Shown here in pieces: positions 54,079-63,427 of a DNA stretch of 64,000 bases. The notes below the pieces were generated by a model. It did no database searches, had not been told where the DNA came from, and saw nothing but the letters and a program-made list of their open reading frames with translations. Both the position numbers and the translations under genes were made by a program. This stretch comes from JAUIAI01 sp041396585. Its GTDB lineage: Bacteria > Pseudomonadota > Gammaproteobacteria > Burkholderiales > Burkholderiaceae_E. Where the stretch lies: contig JAWKYG010000005.1 in NCBI GenBank assembly GCA_041396585.1, positions 62,001 through 126,000 of the forward strand, read 5' to 3'. Position 1 is the first letter of the stretch; every line of letters starts with the position of its first letter.

Positions 54079-54107
54079 TTGACCCCCTTCAGGGCACCGC
54101 ATATTAT
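54079..54107 (+). promoter_or_regulatory. dcw cluster (mraZ) promoter
   Basis: TTGACC at 54079-54084 and TATTAT at 54102-54107 with 17-nt spacing, a strong sigma70 promoter. The start would be at about 54114, giving a 150-nt leader to mraZ. Confidence 0.8.
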
Positions 54108-54122
54108 CCGGGTGTCAAAAAA

Positions 54123-54147
54123 TGGGTGTGAATGGGTTTAGACGGGA
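54123..54147 (+). promoter_or_regulatory. MraZ operator (three 10-bp phased repeats)
   Basis: TGGGT-GTGAA-TGGGT-TTAGA-CGGGA: three TGGGN-type boxes at 54123, 54133 and 54143, each spaced 5 nt, just downstream of the predicted start. MraZ is known to bind TGGGN repeats with 5-nt spacing and to repress its own cluster, so autoregulation is predicted. Confidence 0.85.
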
Positions 54148-54264
54148 TTCAGTTCCTGAAACCGCTGTTGTTTTCTCGAAAATTGGCGTGACTTCTGCGC
54201 AACACACGCCGGTGTCAAACGGCACCGGCCCGCTCGGCGGCACAAAAGAACCCTCCAAGAATCA

Positions 54265-54744
54265 ATGTTCTATCAAGGAAGTCACAAGGCGATGCTGGAT
54301 GCGAAGTCGCGGATTGCGGTCCCGAACGACTTCCGTGTCGCCCTGGGCAAGCAGTGCCAGGGAGAGCTGACCCTGACCCGGGGTGGTGGCGAGCATTGCC
54401 TGTGGCTGTTCCCGCGCCCGGTGTGGCTGAAGTTCCGTCAGAACCTGCGCAACCTGCGCGGCCGCGACCTGGCCTATCGCAGTCATTTCCTGCAGAACGC
54501 ACGCGACCTCGAGATCGACAAGGGCGGGCGGATCAACATCCCGTCCAGTCTGCGTGAGCTCGCCGGTTTCGACAGTCCGGCGGTGTATTTCGCCGGCGAC
54601 GGCGATTACTTCGAGCTCTGGGACTGGGATCGCAAGATGGCTTCGACCCGCGAGATCGACTTCACGGCTATGCCTGACTCGCTGTTCGACTACGACATCC
54701 AGGCGTCCGATGCCGACGGGGCGGGGTCGTCCCATGATGATTGA
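54265..54744 (+). CDS. mraZ: Transcriptional regulator MraZ
   Basis: 159 residues with two AbrB-like swapped-hairpin repeats: MLDAKSRIAVPNDFRVAL and LEIDKGGRINIPSSLREL carry the DXK-GR-IP signature. Represses the dcw cluster through the operator at 54123-54147. It opens the cluster and is followed 15 nt later by rsmH. Confidence 0.95.
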   Translation: MFYQGSHKAMLDAKSRIAVPNDFRVALGKQCQGELTLTRGGGEHCLWLFPRPVWLKFRQNLRNLRGRDLAYRSHFLQNARDLEIDKGGRINIPSSLRELAGFDSPAVYFAGDGDYFELWDWDRKMASTREIDFTAMPDSLFDYDIQASDADGAGSSHDD

Positions 54745-54759
54745 GGACACCAGACTAGC

Positions 54760-55701
54760 GTGCATGAAACGGTACTGCTGCATCAGGCGGTCGATGCGCT
54801 CGCAATCCATCGCGATGGTGTCTATGTCGATTGCACCTTCGGGCGCGGTGGGCACTCGCGCGAGATTCTCTCGCGACTCGGCCCGGGCGGTCGGCTGCTC
54901 GCGCTCGATCGCGATCCGCAGGCGGTCGAGGCGGCAGCAGCGATCGACGACCCGCGCTTCACGATCCGCCACTCACGCTTCTCGGCGCTCGCCGAGGTGC
55001 TCGACGCGCTCGCCATCGATCGACTCGACGGCGTGCTGTTCGATCTCGGCCTGTCCTCGCCGCAGATCGATCAGCCCGGGCGTGGCTTCAGCTTTCAGCA
55101 CGATGGCCCGCTGGACATGCGCATGGACCCCTCGGAGGGGGTGCCGGTCGCGCAGTGGCTGGCCGATGCCGACGAAAACGAAATACGGGAGGTAATCGAA
55201 CGCTATGGCGAAGATCGGTTTGCTCGGGCGATTGCAAAGGCGATTGTTGCTCGCCGCCAGAACCCGGCCGCAGCCCGCCTTACGAGCACAAGGCAGCTTG
55301 CAGAGCTCGTGGCGGGGGTTGTCAGGCGCCGCACCCAAGGGGCGCCGATGGGCAAGAACGCGGCCACTCGCACCTTTCAGGCTCTACGGCTTCTCGTCAA
55401 TCAGGAGCTTGAAGAACTCGCGTCCGTCCTGAGCCAGGCCTGCGATCGGCTCGCTCCGGGGGGGCGTCTGGTCGCAATCAGTTTCCATTCACTTGAAGAC
55501 CGCATCGTGAAGCAGTTCTTCGCCGACGCGTCGGGCCGGCATCCCCAGCGGGATCCGATCACCGGCGCTGCGCTTGCCGGACAGGAGCCGCGCCTGCGTG
55601 TTCTCGCGCGGGTCAAGCCAGAGGCTGCCGAGGTCGCCGCCAATGTGCGTTCGCGATCGGCAGTGATGCGTGTCGCAGAGCGTCTTGGGGTGTCGTCGTG
55701 A
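54760..55701 (+). CDS. rsmH: 16S rRNA (cytosine1402-N4)-methyltransferase
   Basis: 313 residues (MraW). SAM-binding YVDCTFGRGGHSREIL at the N-terminus, DLGLSSPQID, and RGFSFQHDGPLDMRMD are strong family marks. GTG 54760 is the start, as the first match is HETVLLHQAVDAL. The stop overlaps ftsL (GTGA). Confidence 0.95.
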   Translation: MHETVLLHQAVDALAIHRDGVYVDCTFGRGGHSREILSRLGPGGRLLALDRDPQAVEAAAAIDDPRFTIRHSRFSALAEVLDALAIDRLDGVLFDLGLSSPQIDQPGRGFSFQHDGPLDMRMDPSEGVPVAQWLADADENEIREVIERYGEDRFARAIAKAIVARRQNPAAARLTSTRQLAELVAGVVRRRTQGAPMGKNAATRTFQALRLLVNQELEELASVLSQACDRLAPGGRLVAISFHSLEDRIVKQFFADASGRHPQRDPITGAALAGQEPRLRVLARVKPEAAEVAANVRSRSAVMRVAERLGVSS

Positions 55702-56036
55702 ACCGGCTCAGTGCCTTGCTGCTGGCCGCGCTCGTTCTCTGCGCGCTCGGGCTCGTGACCTCGCAGTATCGGTCGCGGGTGCTGTTCGCCGAGCTCGAGC
55801 GTGCCAAGGCCCAGGCCGGCCAGCTCGAGGTGCGCTACGACGAGCTCGAGCATGAACAGACCAAGCTGGCCAACGCCAAGCGCATCCACGGCCGTGCCAG
55901 CGGCCAGCTTGCGCTGCGCGCGCGCCCGCCGCAACGCACGATGCACCTGATGCTCGACGATGAAACGCGCCTGGCCGCCCGCGAGGCCGCGATGCGCTGG
56001 CGCGCCGACGCGACGGCGCAGCGGGAGTCGCAATGA
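55698..56036 (+). CDS. ftsL: Cell division protein FtsL
   Basis: 112 residues: a short cytoplasmic N-terminus, one helix (about 4-22) and a coiled-coil (ELERAKAQAGQLEVRYDELE) that pairs with FtsB. GTG start overlapping rsmH by 4 nt; the stop overlaps ftsI by 4 nt. Confidence 0.9.
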   Translation: MNRLSALLLAALVLCALGLVTSQYRSRVLFAELERAKAQAGQLEVRYDELEHEQTKLANAKRIHGRASGQLALRARPPQRTMHLMLDDETRLAAREAAMRWRADATAQRESQ

Positions 56037-57826
56037 GCAAGCCGCGGCGCTCGGCGCGTGTGCCGGTCAGCAAGCCGGTGCTGGAGTTACGCTTGTCGCC
56101 CATGCGTCTGCGCATCTTGCTGGGCATGATCGGCATCGGCTTCGTGGTGCTGACCGCGCGCGCCACTTATCTGCAGACAATGCGGCACGAGGAGCTGCAG
56201 GAGCGCGGCGAGAAGCTCTATACGCGGGAACAGAGTCTGCCGGCGTCGCGAGGCAAGATCCTCGATCGCAACGGGGTCGTGCTGGCCTCGAGCCTGCCGG
56301 CCGCGGCAATTGTGGTCGACCCGCAGTTGTTCTACGACCCGCCGCCGACCGAGCCCGGTCAGGAGCCGTCGGACCGCAAGGGCGCATCGGCCGAGCAGCG
56401 TCGCGCACTGGCGCGCGCACTCGACATGGATACGGTCGCGCTCGATCAGGTCATCGAGCGGGGCTCGCGGCGCTTTGCCTATCTGAAGCGCCAGGTGGAT
56501 CCGGTGCGCGCCGATGAGATCATGCGTCTGCAGGTGCCGGGCGTGAGTGTGCGCCCGGAGTACAAGCGTCACTATCCCGAGGGCGAGGTGGTCTCGCATG
56601 TCGTCGGCTTCACCAACTATGACGACAGAGGGGTCGAGGGCATCGAGCTGGCCGGTGATCTGCGCCTGCGCGGTGTCAAGGGCAAGCGCCAGGTGATGCG
56701 TGATCGGCGCGGCCAGGTGATCGACGATATCCGCATCGTCTCGAACCCGATCGATGGTGATGACGAACAGCTGTCAATCGATAGCCGGCTGCAGTACATG
56801 ACCTTCGCCGCGCTGCGCGATGCCTTCGCCCAGCATCAGGCGCTGGCGGGCTCGGTGGTGGTGCTCGATGTGCAGACCGCCGAGGTGCTGGCGTTGGTCA
56901 ACTGGCCCACCTACGACCCGAACGATCGCAAGCAGCTCAAGCGCTCGAGCATGCGCACGCGGGCGATCACCGATCGCTTCGAGCCCGGCTCGACGATGAA
57001 GCCGTTCACCACGGCCTTGGCACTCGAACTGCGCAAGGTGACCCCCAATACTGTGATCGAAACCGCGCCCGGATACCTGAAGATCGGCCCGGACAAGATC
57101 GGCGATTCGCATTTCCTGGGTACCTTGACCGTGGCCGAGGTGGTGCAGAAGTCCTCGAACGTGGGTACCGCCAAGATCGCGCTGGATATGCCGGCGCGGC
57201 AGATGTGGGAATTCCTGACCGCGCTGGGCTTCGGTCAGTCGCCGCGGGTGGATTTCCCAGGGGCGGTGGCCGGCAGTCTGCGGCCGTGGCGCAAATGGCG
57301 CCCGATCGAGCAGGCCACCATCTCCTATGGTCATGGGCTTTCGGTCACCCTGCTGCAACTGGCGCGCGCCTACCTGGTGCTCGCCCGCGATGGCGATCTG
57401 CCCGAGCTGTCTCTTCGGCGGCGCGCCGGTCCGGTGGCCGGGCGACCGATCCTGTCGACGAAGACCACGATGGCGATTCGCGACATGATCGAGGCGGCGG
57501 CCAGCCTGGAAGGCACCGGCGCCAAGGCCATGGTGACCGGCTATCGGGTGGCCGGAAAGACCGGCACCTCGCTCAAGCAGGAGCACGGCCACTACGTCAA
57601 GAAGTACGTCGCCTCGTTCGTGGGTTTCGCGCCGGTCTCGGCGCCGCGGCTGCTGGTGGCCGTGATGATCGACGAGCCCACCTCCGGCAAGTACTACGCC
57701 GGCGATGTTGCAGCACCGCTGTTCTCACGGGTCATGAGCGATGCGCTGAACCTGCGTCGTATCGCGCCGGATGCGCCGGTTGCCGAGATCGAGGTGCCGG
57801 GCCCCACTGCGGAGGCCAGGCGTTGA
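56033..57826 (+). CDS. ftsI: Peptidoglycan transpeptidase FtsI (PBP3)
   Basis: 597 residues. N-terminal membrane anchor (about 28-47), PBP dimerisation domain, and a transpeptidase domain with S320-T-M-K, S374-S-N and K509-T-G-T. It cross-links septal peptidoglycan and is the target of beta-lactams such as aztreonam. ATG 56033 overlaps ftsL by 4 nt. Confidence 0.95.
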   Translation: MSKPRRSARVPVSKPVLELRLSPMRLRILLGMIGIGFVVLTARATYLQTMRHEELQERGEKLYTREQSLPASRGKILDRNGVVLASSLPAAAIVVDPQLFYDPPPTEPGQEPSDRKGASAEQRRALARALDMDTVALDQVIERGSRRFAYLKRQVDPVRADEIMRLQVPGVSVRPEYKRHYPEGEVVSHVVGFTNYDDRGVEGIELAGDLRLRGVKGKRQVMRDRRGQVIDDIRIVSNPIDGDDEQLSIDSRLQYMTFAALRDAFAQHQALAGSVVVLDVQTAEVLALVNWPTYDPNDRKQLKRSSMRTRAITDRFEPGSTMKPFTTALALELRKVTPNTVIETAPGYLKIGPDKIGDSHFLGTLTVAEVVQKSSNVGTAKIALDMPARQMWEFLTALGFGQSPRVDFPGAVAGSLRPWRKWRPIEQATISYGHGLSVTLLQLARAYLVLARDGDLPELSLRRRAGPVAGRPILSTKTTMAIRDMIEAAASLEGTGAKAMVTGYRVAGKTGTSLKQEHGHYVKKYVASFVGFAPVSAPRLLVAVMIDEPTSGKYYAGDVAAPLFSRVMSDALNLRRIAPDAPVAEIEVPGPTAEARR

Positions 57827-57828
57827 AC

Positions 57829-59368
57829 ATGTCGCCATCATCGGCGCGTCAATGTGGCCGCTGGCTGCGCCAGCAGCTCGCACCCGGGGCCAGGCTGTGT
57901 GCCGACAGCCGGCGCGTGGGTGCCGGCGACGGCTTCATCGCCTTTGCCGGCGATCGCCATGACGGGCGCGCCTTTATCGGTCAGGCTCTGGCGGGTGGCG
58001 CGGGCGCAGTCCTCTATGACGCAGACGCCGCCGCAGGCCTCTATGACGCAGACGCCGTCGCTGCCATCCCTGCGACCACGATGCCGATGAAGGCTTGTCC
58101 GGACTTGCGCCGGGTAGCCGGCGAGGTGGCCTCCGTGTTCTACGAAGAGCCGAGCAAGGCCATCGCCCTGATCGCTTTCACGGGCACCAACGGCAAGACC
58201 ACCTGCGCGGACTGGTGCGCCGCAGGTCTGGGGGCCGGCGGGATGCGCAGTGCCTCGCTGGGCACCCTGGGTTTGCGACGGCATCCGCGCGACGGATCGG
58301 CAAGCATGCCTGGCGATATGCCCGGCTCACTGACCACGCCCGATGCCGTCGCGTTGCAGGACACGCTGGCCGGCCTGCGTGACCAGGGGGTGAGCCATGT
58401 CGCGCTCGAGGCATCCTCGATCGGCATCGAGCGCCACCGCCTCAACGGCTGCCAGGTGGCGGTTGCCGTGTTCACGAATCTGAGTCGCGACCATCTGGAT
58501 TTCCACGGCGACATGGCCAGCTATGCACGCGCCAAGGCCGCGTTGTTCGCAATGCCCGGGCTGCGGGGCGCGGCACTCAACGGCGATGACCCGGCAGCGG
58601 CCGAGATGCTCGCCGCCTTGCCGGCAGATGTGCCCCTGATCCTGTTCGGTGAACGGCCGGCCGCGCCGGCCCGCGCCAGCGTGCTGCGCCTGGCCGGTCT
58701 GCAGCCCACCGCGACCGGTTCGCACCTCATGATCGAGGGCGATCACGGCAGCGCGCGTGTGGCCCTCGGGGTGCCGGGGATGTTCAATGCGCGCAATGCG
58801 CTGGCGGTGCTGGCGAGCTGGTTGCACCTGGGTGTCGGCTTCGAGCGCGCCTGTCAATGGCTGGAAACCCTGGTGTCTGTGCCCGGCCGCTTGCAGCCGG
58901 TTGGCGGGCAGGGCGCGCCGCTCGTGGTGATCGACTATGCACACACCCCGGATGCCTTGCTTGCGGCGCTCGACGCGCTGCGGCCGAATGCGCGGCGCGC
59001 GGCGGCCGGCTCTGGTGTGGTTCGGTTGTGGTGGTGACCGAGACGCCGGCAAGCGACCGTTGATGGCCGCCGCCGCCGAGCGCCATGCCGACAGGGTCAT
59101 CGTCACCAGTGACAACCCGCGCACTGAGGCGCCCGAGGCGATCATCGCCGGCATTCTCGCCGGCTTCACGCGGGCACCCTACGCCACCATCATCGATCGC
59201 GCGCAGGCTATCGCCGAGGCGATCACCTGCGCCGACGGCGCCGATGTGATCCTGCTGGCCGGCAAGGGGCATGAGCCCTACCAGGAGATCGCCGGCGAGC
59301 GCCTGCCGTTCTCGGATCTGCAAGCCGCGCAGGCCTGTCTGGCCGTCCGGCCCGGGAGCCTGCATTGA
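57829..59368 (+). CDS. murE: UDP-MurNAc-tripeptide synthetase MurE (two frameshifts)
   Basis: About 513 residues after repair. Mur ligase with ATP loop FTGTNGKTTCADW, carbamylated-Lys region, DYAHTPDALLAAL, and TSDNPRTE: the DNPR motif predicts meso-diaminopimelate as substrate. The chain breaks near 58990 and again near 59018 by one base each: RPNA... ARGGRLWC ... FGCGGDRDAGKRP. Both fall in a GC-rich stretch. As murE is essential, this is very likely a sequence error. ATG 57829 has GGAGG upstream. The N-terminal domain contains a 27-bp duplication (see next). Confidence 0.93.
58011..58064 (+). repeat. 27-bp tandem duplication inside murE
   Basis: Two in-frame 27-bp units, 58011-58037 and 58038-58064; the first 20 bases of each are identical (encoding LYDADA). 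It adds nine residues in the variable N-terminal domain, giving LYDADAAAGLYDADAVAA. Recent slippage is likely. Confidence 0.75.
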
Positions 59369-60750
59369 ATCTCGCGATCGATCGCATCGAAGACTGGCTC
59401 GGTGATGCGCGACGTATCGGGCCCGCGGCTGATGGGCCGATCGGGTCGATCAGTACCGATACACGAACCATCGGCCCCGGCGCGCTCTATGTCGCCCTAC
59501 GCGGCGAGCGCTTCGATGGCCATGATTTCATCGATCAGGCCCTGGCCGCCGGCGCGTGCGGCCTGGTGCTCGATCATCCGCCCGCGACCGAGCCTGCGGT
59601 GCCGACCTGGATCGTGGCCGATACCCTGGTGGCGCTCGGACGTCTGGCGGCCGGTTGGCGGCGTCAGCATTCGCTACCGGTGGTGGCCGTGCTGGGCAGC
59701 AACGGCAAGACGACGGTGAAGGAGATGATCACCGCCATCCTGCGAGCCGCCCTGGGTGAGGCGGCGGTGCTCAGCACGCCCGGCAATTTCAACAATGCCG
59801 TCGGCCTGCCGCTTACCTTGTTCGGTCTGCGCGCCGAGCACCGCGTGGCGGTACTCGAACTCGGCACCAATCATCCCGGCGAGATCGCGCAACTGGCACC
59901 GATCGCGGCCCCCCAGGTGGTGGTCATCACCAATGCGCAGCGCGAGCATCAGGAGTTTCTCGAGGGCGTGCTTGGCAGCGCGCGGGAAAACGGCTCGGCG
60001 ATCGCGAGTCTGCCGTCCGATGGTGTCGCGGTCTACCCGGGCGATGATGACTGCGCGCCGGTGTGGGATGTCGCCAGCGGGGCCCGCCGTCGAATCCGCT
60101 TCGGCCTTGGCGAAGCCGCCCTCGGGCTGGAACTGCAAGCGCCCTATGACAGCCGTCCGGAGGGTTTCGTTGCCACGGCCTTCGGGACGCCGATCACGCT
60201 GCGCCTGGCGATCGCCGGGCGGCACAATGTGCGCAACGCGCTGGCCGCCGCGGCCGCTGCCCTGGCCCTGAACATCAGACCGGATTTCATCGCCGCGGGT
60301 CTGGCGGCATTTCGTCCGGTCAATGGGCGCCTGTGCTGGTTGCACGGGCGCGCCGGTGCGCGCGTCATCGACGATACCTACAACGCGAATCCCGACTCGG
60401 TTCGCGCCGCTATCGAAGTACTGGCCGGCGAGCCGGCGCCGCGCGTGCTGGTGCTCGGTGCGATGGCCGAGGTCGGTGAACGTGGGCCCGCATTCCATGC
60501 CGAGATCGGCCGCTTCGCGCGCGAGTGCGGGATCAATCATCTGCTGGCCCTGGGTGAGGCCTGTGAGCCGGCGGTGCTGGCCTACGGTGATCGCGCGGTC
60601 CTGGCCAAGGATCTTCGCGCATTGTTGCGCGCGCTCGAACCCCTGGCGGTCGCCGGGTCGACCGTGCTGGTCAAGGGCTCGCGCGGCATGCGCATGGAAC
60701 GCGTGCTGGCCGAGATCTGCGATGAAGCGCCATCGGCGGGGGGGCACTGA
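59365..60750 (+). CDS. murF: UDP-MurNAc-pentapeptide synthetase MurF
   Basis: 461 residues. ATP loop VLGSNGKTTVKEMI, ELGTNHPGEIAQLA, DDTYNANPDSVRAAI and VKGSRGMRMERVL are all in place. It adds D-Ala-D-Ala. The start is the rare codon TTG, overlapping the murE stop (TTGA); no in-frame ATG or GTG lies closer to the N-terminus of the family. Confidence 0.93.
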   Translation: MNLAIDRIEDWLGDARRIGPAADGPIGSISTDTRTIGPGALYVALRGERFDGHDFIDQALAAGACGLVLDHPPATEPAVPTWIVADTLVALGRLAAGWRRQHSLPVVAVLGSNGKTTVKEMITAILRAALGEAAVLSTPGNFNNAVGLPLTLFGLRAEHRVAVLELGTNHPGEIAQLAPIAAPQVVVITNAQREHQEFLEGVLGSARENGSAIASLPSDGVAVYPGDDDCAPVWDVASGARRRIRFGLGEAALGLELQAPYDSRPEGFVATAFGTPITLRLAIAGRHNVRNALAAAAAALALNIRPDFIAAGLAAFRPVNGRLCWLHGRAGARVIDDTYNANPDSVRAAIEVLAGEPAPRVLVLGAMAEVGERGPAFHAEIGRFARECGINHLLALGEACEPAVLAYGDRAVLAKDLRALLRALEPLAVAGSTVLVKGSRGMRMERVLAEICDEAPSAGGH

Positions 60751-61919
60751 TGCTGCTCAAACTCGCCCAATGGCTGGCCCAGGACATCCGCGTGTTCTCG
60801 GTGTTCAACTACATCACCCTGCGTGCCGTGCTGGCCGCGATGACCGCGCTGCTGCTCGGTCTCGCGCTGGGGCCGCGCGTGATTCGCGCGCTCGCCGAAC
60901 TGAAGATCGGACAGGCCATCCGGCAGGACGGCCCCAAGACCCATCTGACCAAGTCCGGTACGCCGACCATGGGCGGTGCGCTGATCCTGATCGCGATCGG
61001 TTGCGCGACCCTGCTCTGGGCCGATCTGAGCAATCGCTTCATCTGGGTGACCCTGGTGGTGACGCTCGGCTTCGGTCTGATCGGCTGGGTCGATGACTAT
61101 CGCAAGGTGGTGCACCGCAATCCGCAGGGCATGCCGGCCGGTGAAAAGTATTTCTGGCAGACCCTGATCGGTGCCGGTGCCGCGCTCTATCTGACCTTCA
61201 ATGTGCCGGCCGAGAACAGTGCCCATGCGCTGGAACTGTTCTTCGGCTGGATCCACAACGGCTTCAAGGTCGAGATGCCCGAAGGCACCGGTCTGATCCT
61301 GCCGTTCGTGAAGGATTTCGCCCTGCCGCTGGGCGTGGTCGGCGCGGCGCTGTTGAGCTACTTCGTGATCGTGGGCACCAGCAACGCGGTCAATCTGACC
61401 GACGGCGCCGATGGCCTGGCGATCATGCCCGCGGTGCTCGTCGGCGGCGGCCTGGGCATCTTCGCCTATGCCAGTGGCAATGCGGTGTTCGCGCGCTATC
61501 TGTTCATTCCGTTCACGCCCGGCGCCGGCGAGCTGACCGTCTTTTGCGGAGCCATCGTTGGTGCCGGCCTGGCCTTCCTGTGGTTCAACGCCTATCCGGC
61601 GCAGGTCTTCATGGGCGATGTCGGTGCGCTGTCGATCGGCGCGGCGCTGGGCACCGTGGCGATCGTGGTGCGCCAGGAGGTGGTGTTGTTCATCATGGGC
61701 GGCGTGTTCGTGGTCGAGACCCTGTCGGTGATGCTTCAGGTGGGCTACTTCAAGTACACCAAGCGCCGCTATGGTCAGGGTCGCCGCATCTTCCGGATGG
61801 CGCCGCTGCATCATCACTTCGAGGTTGGCGGTGTCAAGGAATCGCAGGTGGTGGTGCGTTTCTGGATCGTGACCATGATCCTGGTGCTGTTCGGTCTGTC
61901 CACCCTGAAGCTGAGATGA
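60750..61919 (+). CDS. mraY: Phospho-MurNAc-pentapeptide translocase MraY
   Basis: 389 residues, ten membrane segments. GTPTMGGALILIAIG, WVDDYRK (catalytic Asp pair), NLTDGADGLA and MAPLHHHFE are conserved. Makes lipid I. It overlaps murF by 1 nt and murD by 4 nt. Confidence 0.95.
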   Translation: MLLKLAQWLAQDIRVFSVFNYITLRAVLAAMTALLLGLALGPRVIRALAELKIGQAIRQDGPKTHLTKSGTPTMGGALILIAIGCATLLWADLSNRFIWVTLVVTLGFGLIGWVDDYRKVVHRNPQGMPAGEKYFWQTLIGAGAALYLTFNVPAENSAHALELFFGWIHNGFKVEMPEGTGLILPFVKDFALPLGVVGAALLSYFVIVGTSNAVNLTDGADGLAIMPAVLVGGGLGIFAYASGNAVFARYLFIPFTPGAGELTVFCGAIVGAGLAFLWFNAYPAQVFMGDVGALSIGAALGTVAIVVRQEVVLFIMGGVFVVETLSVMLQVGYFKYTKRRYGQGRRIFRMAPLHHHFEVGGVKESQVVVRFWIVTMILVLFGLSTLKLR

Positions 61920-63427
61920 GCGCGCCCACCGTCCCCGTCGATTCGTCGCCGCCCTCGCCGCAGCGTCTGGCCGGTCTGCGCGTGCTGGTGCTCGGCCTTG
62001 GGGAGTCGGGGTTGGCGATGGTGCGTCATGCCAGCGCGTGCGGCGCCCAGCTTCGCATCGCCGACACCCGCGCCATGCCGCCCGGGCTGGCGACGCTGCG
62101 TGAGCGCCATCCCGGCCTCGAGCCGGTCACCGGCGAGTTCACGGCTGCCCTGCTCGACGATATCGATGCGCTTTGCGTGAGCCCGGGCGTGTCGATCGAG
62201 ATCGGCACCGCGGCCGAACTCGTTGCCAGTGCCCGTCGCGCCGGCATGCCGGTCTGGGGCGAACTGGATCTCTTTCTGGCGGCCGTTTGCAGCGCCGAAG
62301 GCGAAGCGCCGAAGCTGGTCGGCGTGACCGGAACGAACGGCAAGACCACCGTTACGGCGCTCACGACACTGCTGCTCGGTGCTGCCGGTCTGAACGCGCG
62401 CGCCGCCGGCAACATCGGCCCGGCCATGCTCGATGCCTGGCATGATGCGCTGGCCGCTGATGATCTGCCACAGGCCTGGGTGCTGGAGCTGTCCAGCTTC
62501 CAGCTCGCGATTGCGCAGCCGCCGGCGCTCGATGTCGCCGCGATCCTGAATATCAGCCAGGATCACCTCGACTGGCATGTCTCGCTCGAGTCCTATGCAG
62601 CGGCCAAGGCGCGTATCGCCAGTGCGTCATCGGTCCTGGTCTGCCGCAGGGAAGAGCCCGCCACGCAGCTCGCCGATGCCTCGCGATCGATTCTGATCGG
62701 GCTGGACGAACCGCGCCGGATCGGCGATCTCGGTGTGTTGAACGAAGGTGGAATCGCCTGGCTGGCCGAGGCCCTGGCCGATGAGGACGGAGTGCCACGC
62801 AAGCGCGGGGATCCGCCGGCCGGCATGCGTCTGAACCGGCTGATGCCGGCCGAGGCGCTTCATCTGCGCGGGGCACACAACCAATTGAACGCGCTGGCGG
62901 CACTGGCGATCGCGCGTCGCCTGGGCCTGCCGATGGCCGATCTGCTGCATGGCCTGCGCGACTATCGCGGCGAGCCGCACCGTTGCCAGTTGCTCGCCAC
63001 CCTCGACGGCGTCGACTACGTGGACGACAGCAAGGGCACCAATGTCGGCGCCACGGTGGCTGCGCTGAGCGGTCTTGGCAAGCGCTGCTGGCTGATTGCC
63101 GGCGGCGTCGGCAAGGGCCAGGATTTCACGCCATTGATCGAACCGGTGCGTGCCCATGCCGCCGGCGTGCTGTTGATCGGGGAATCGGCGCCGGCATTGT
63201 CCAAGCTGCTGCACGGTGCCGCCGCGCGCATTCATTGCTGCGCCGATCTGCCCGACGCGGTCAGGGTCGCCGCCGAATCCGCCAGCGCCGGTGAGGCCGT
63301 GCTGCTGTCGCCGGCCTGTGCAAGCTTCGACATGTTTCGCAATTATCGCGAACGCGGCCAGGTATTCGCCGGCTGCGTCCAGGAGATCGCGAGTCAGCGC
63401 GGTATCGTCACGGAGCTGCCATGCTGA
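61916..63427 (+). CDS. murD: UDP-MurNAc-alanine:D-glutamate ligase MurD
   Basis: 503 residues. N-terminal LAGLRVLVLGLGESGLAMV, ATP loop GVTGTNGKTTVTAL, ELSSFQLA, and NISQDHLDWH are family marks; DDSKGTNVGAT is in the C-terminal domain. An insert of about 25 residues near the middle (ADEDGVPRKRGDPPAGMR) lengthens it relative to E. coli (438). Its stop lies inside ftsW (7-nt overlap). Confidence 0.94.
   Translation: MSAPTVPVDSSPPSPQRLAGLRVLVLGLGESGLAMVRHASACGAQLRIADTRAMPPGLATLRERHPGLEPVTGEFTAALLDDIDALCVSPGVSIEIGTAAELVASARRAGMPVWGELDLFLAAVCSAEGEAPKLVGVTGTNGKTTVTALTTLLLGAAGLNARAAGNIGPAMLDAWHDALAADDLPQAWVLELSSFQLAIAQPPALDVAAILNISQDHLDWHVSLESYAAAKARIASASSVLVCRREEPATQLADASRSILIGLDEPRRIGDLGVLNEGGIAWLAEALADEDGVPRKRGDPPAGMRLNRLMPAEALHLRGAHNQLNALAALAIARRLGLPMADLLHGLRDYRGEPHRCQLLATLDGVDYVDDSKGTNVGATVAALSGLGKRCWLIAGGVGKGQDFTPLIEPVRAHAAGVLLIGESAPALSKLLHGAAARIHCCADLPDAVRVAAESASAGEAVLLSPACASFDMFRNYRERGQVFAGCVQEIASQRGIVTELPC

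Larger units (their letters stand above)
53744..54264. other. Intergenic region before mraZ (521 nt)
   Basis: No convincing gene. It contains GC-rich inverted segments after rnpB (53758-53810) that may terminate rnpB, a 12-bp tandem repeat (53851-53874), and, in the AT-richer last 250 nt, the promoter and MraZ operator described below. Confidence 0.5.
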
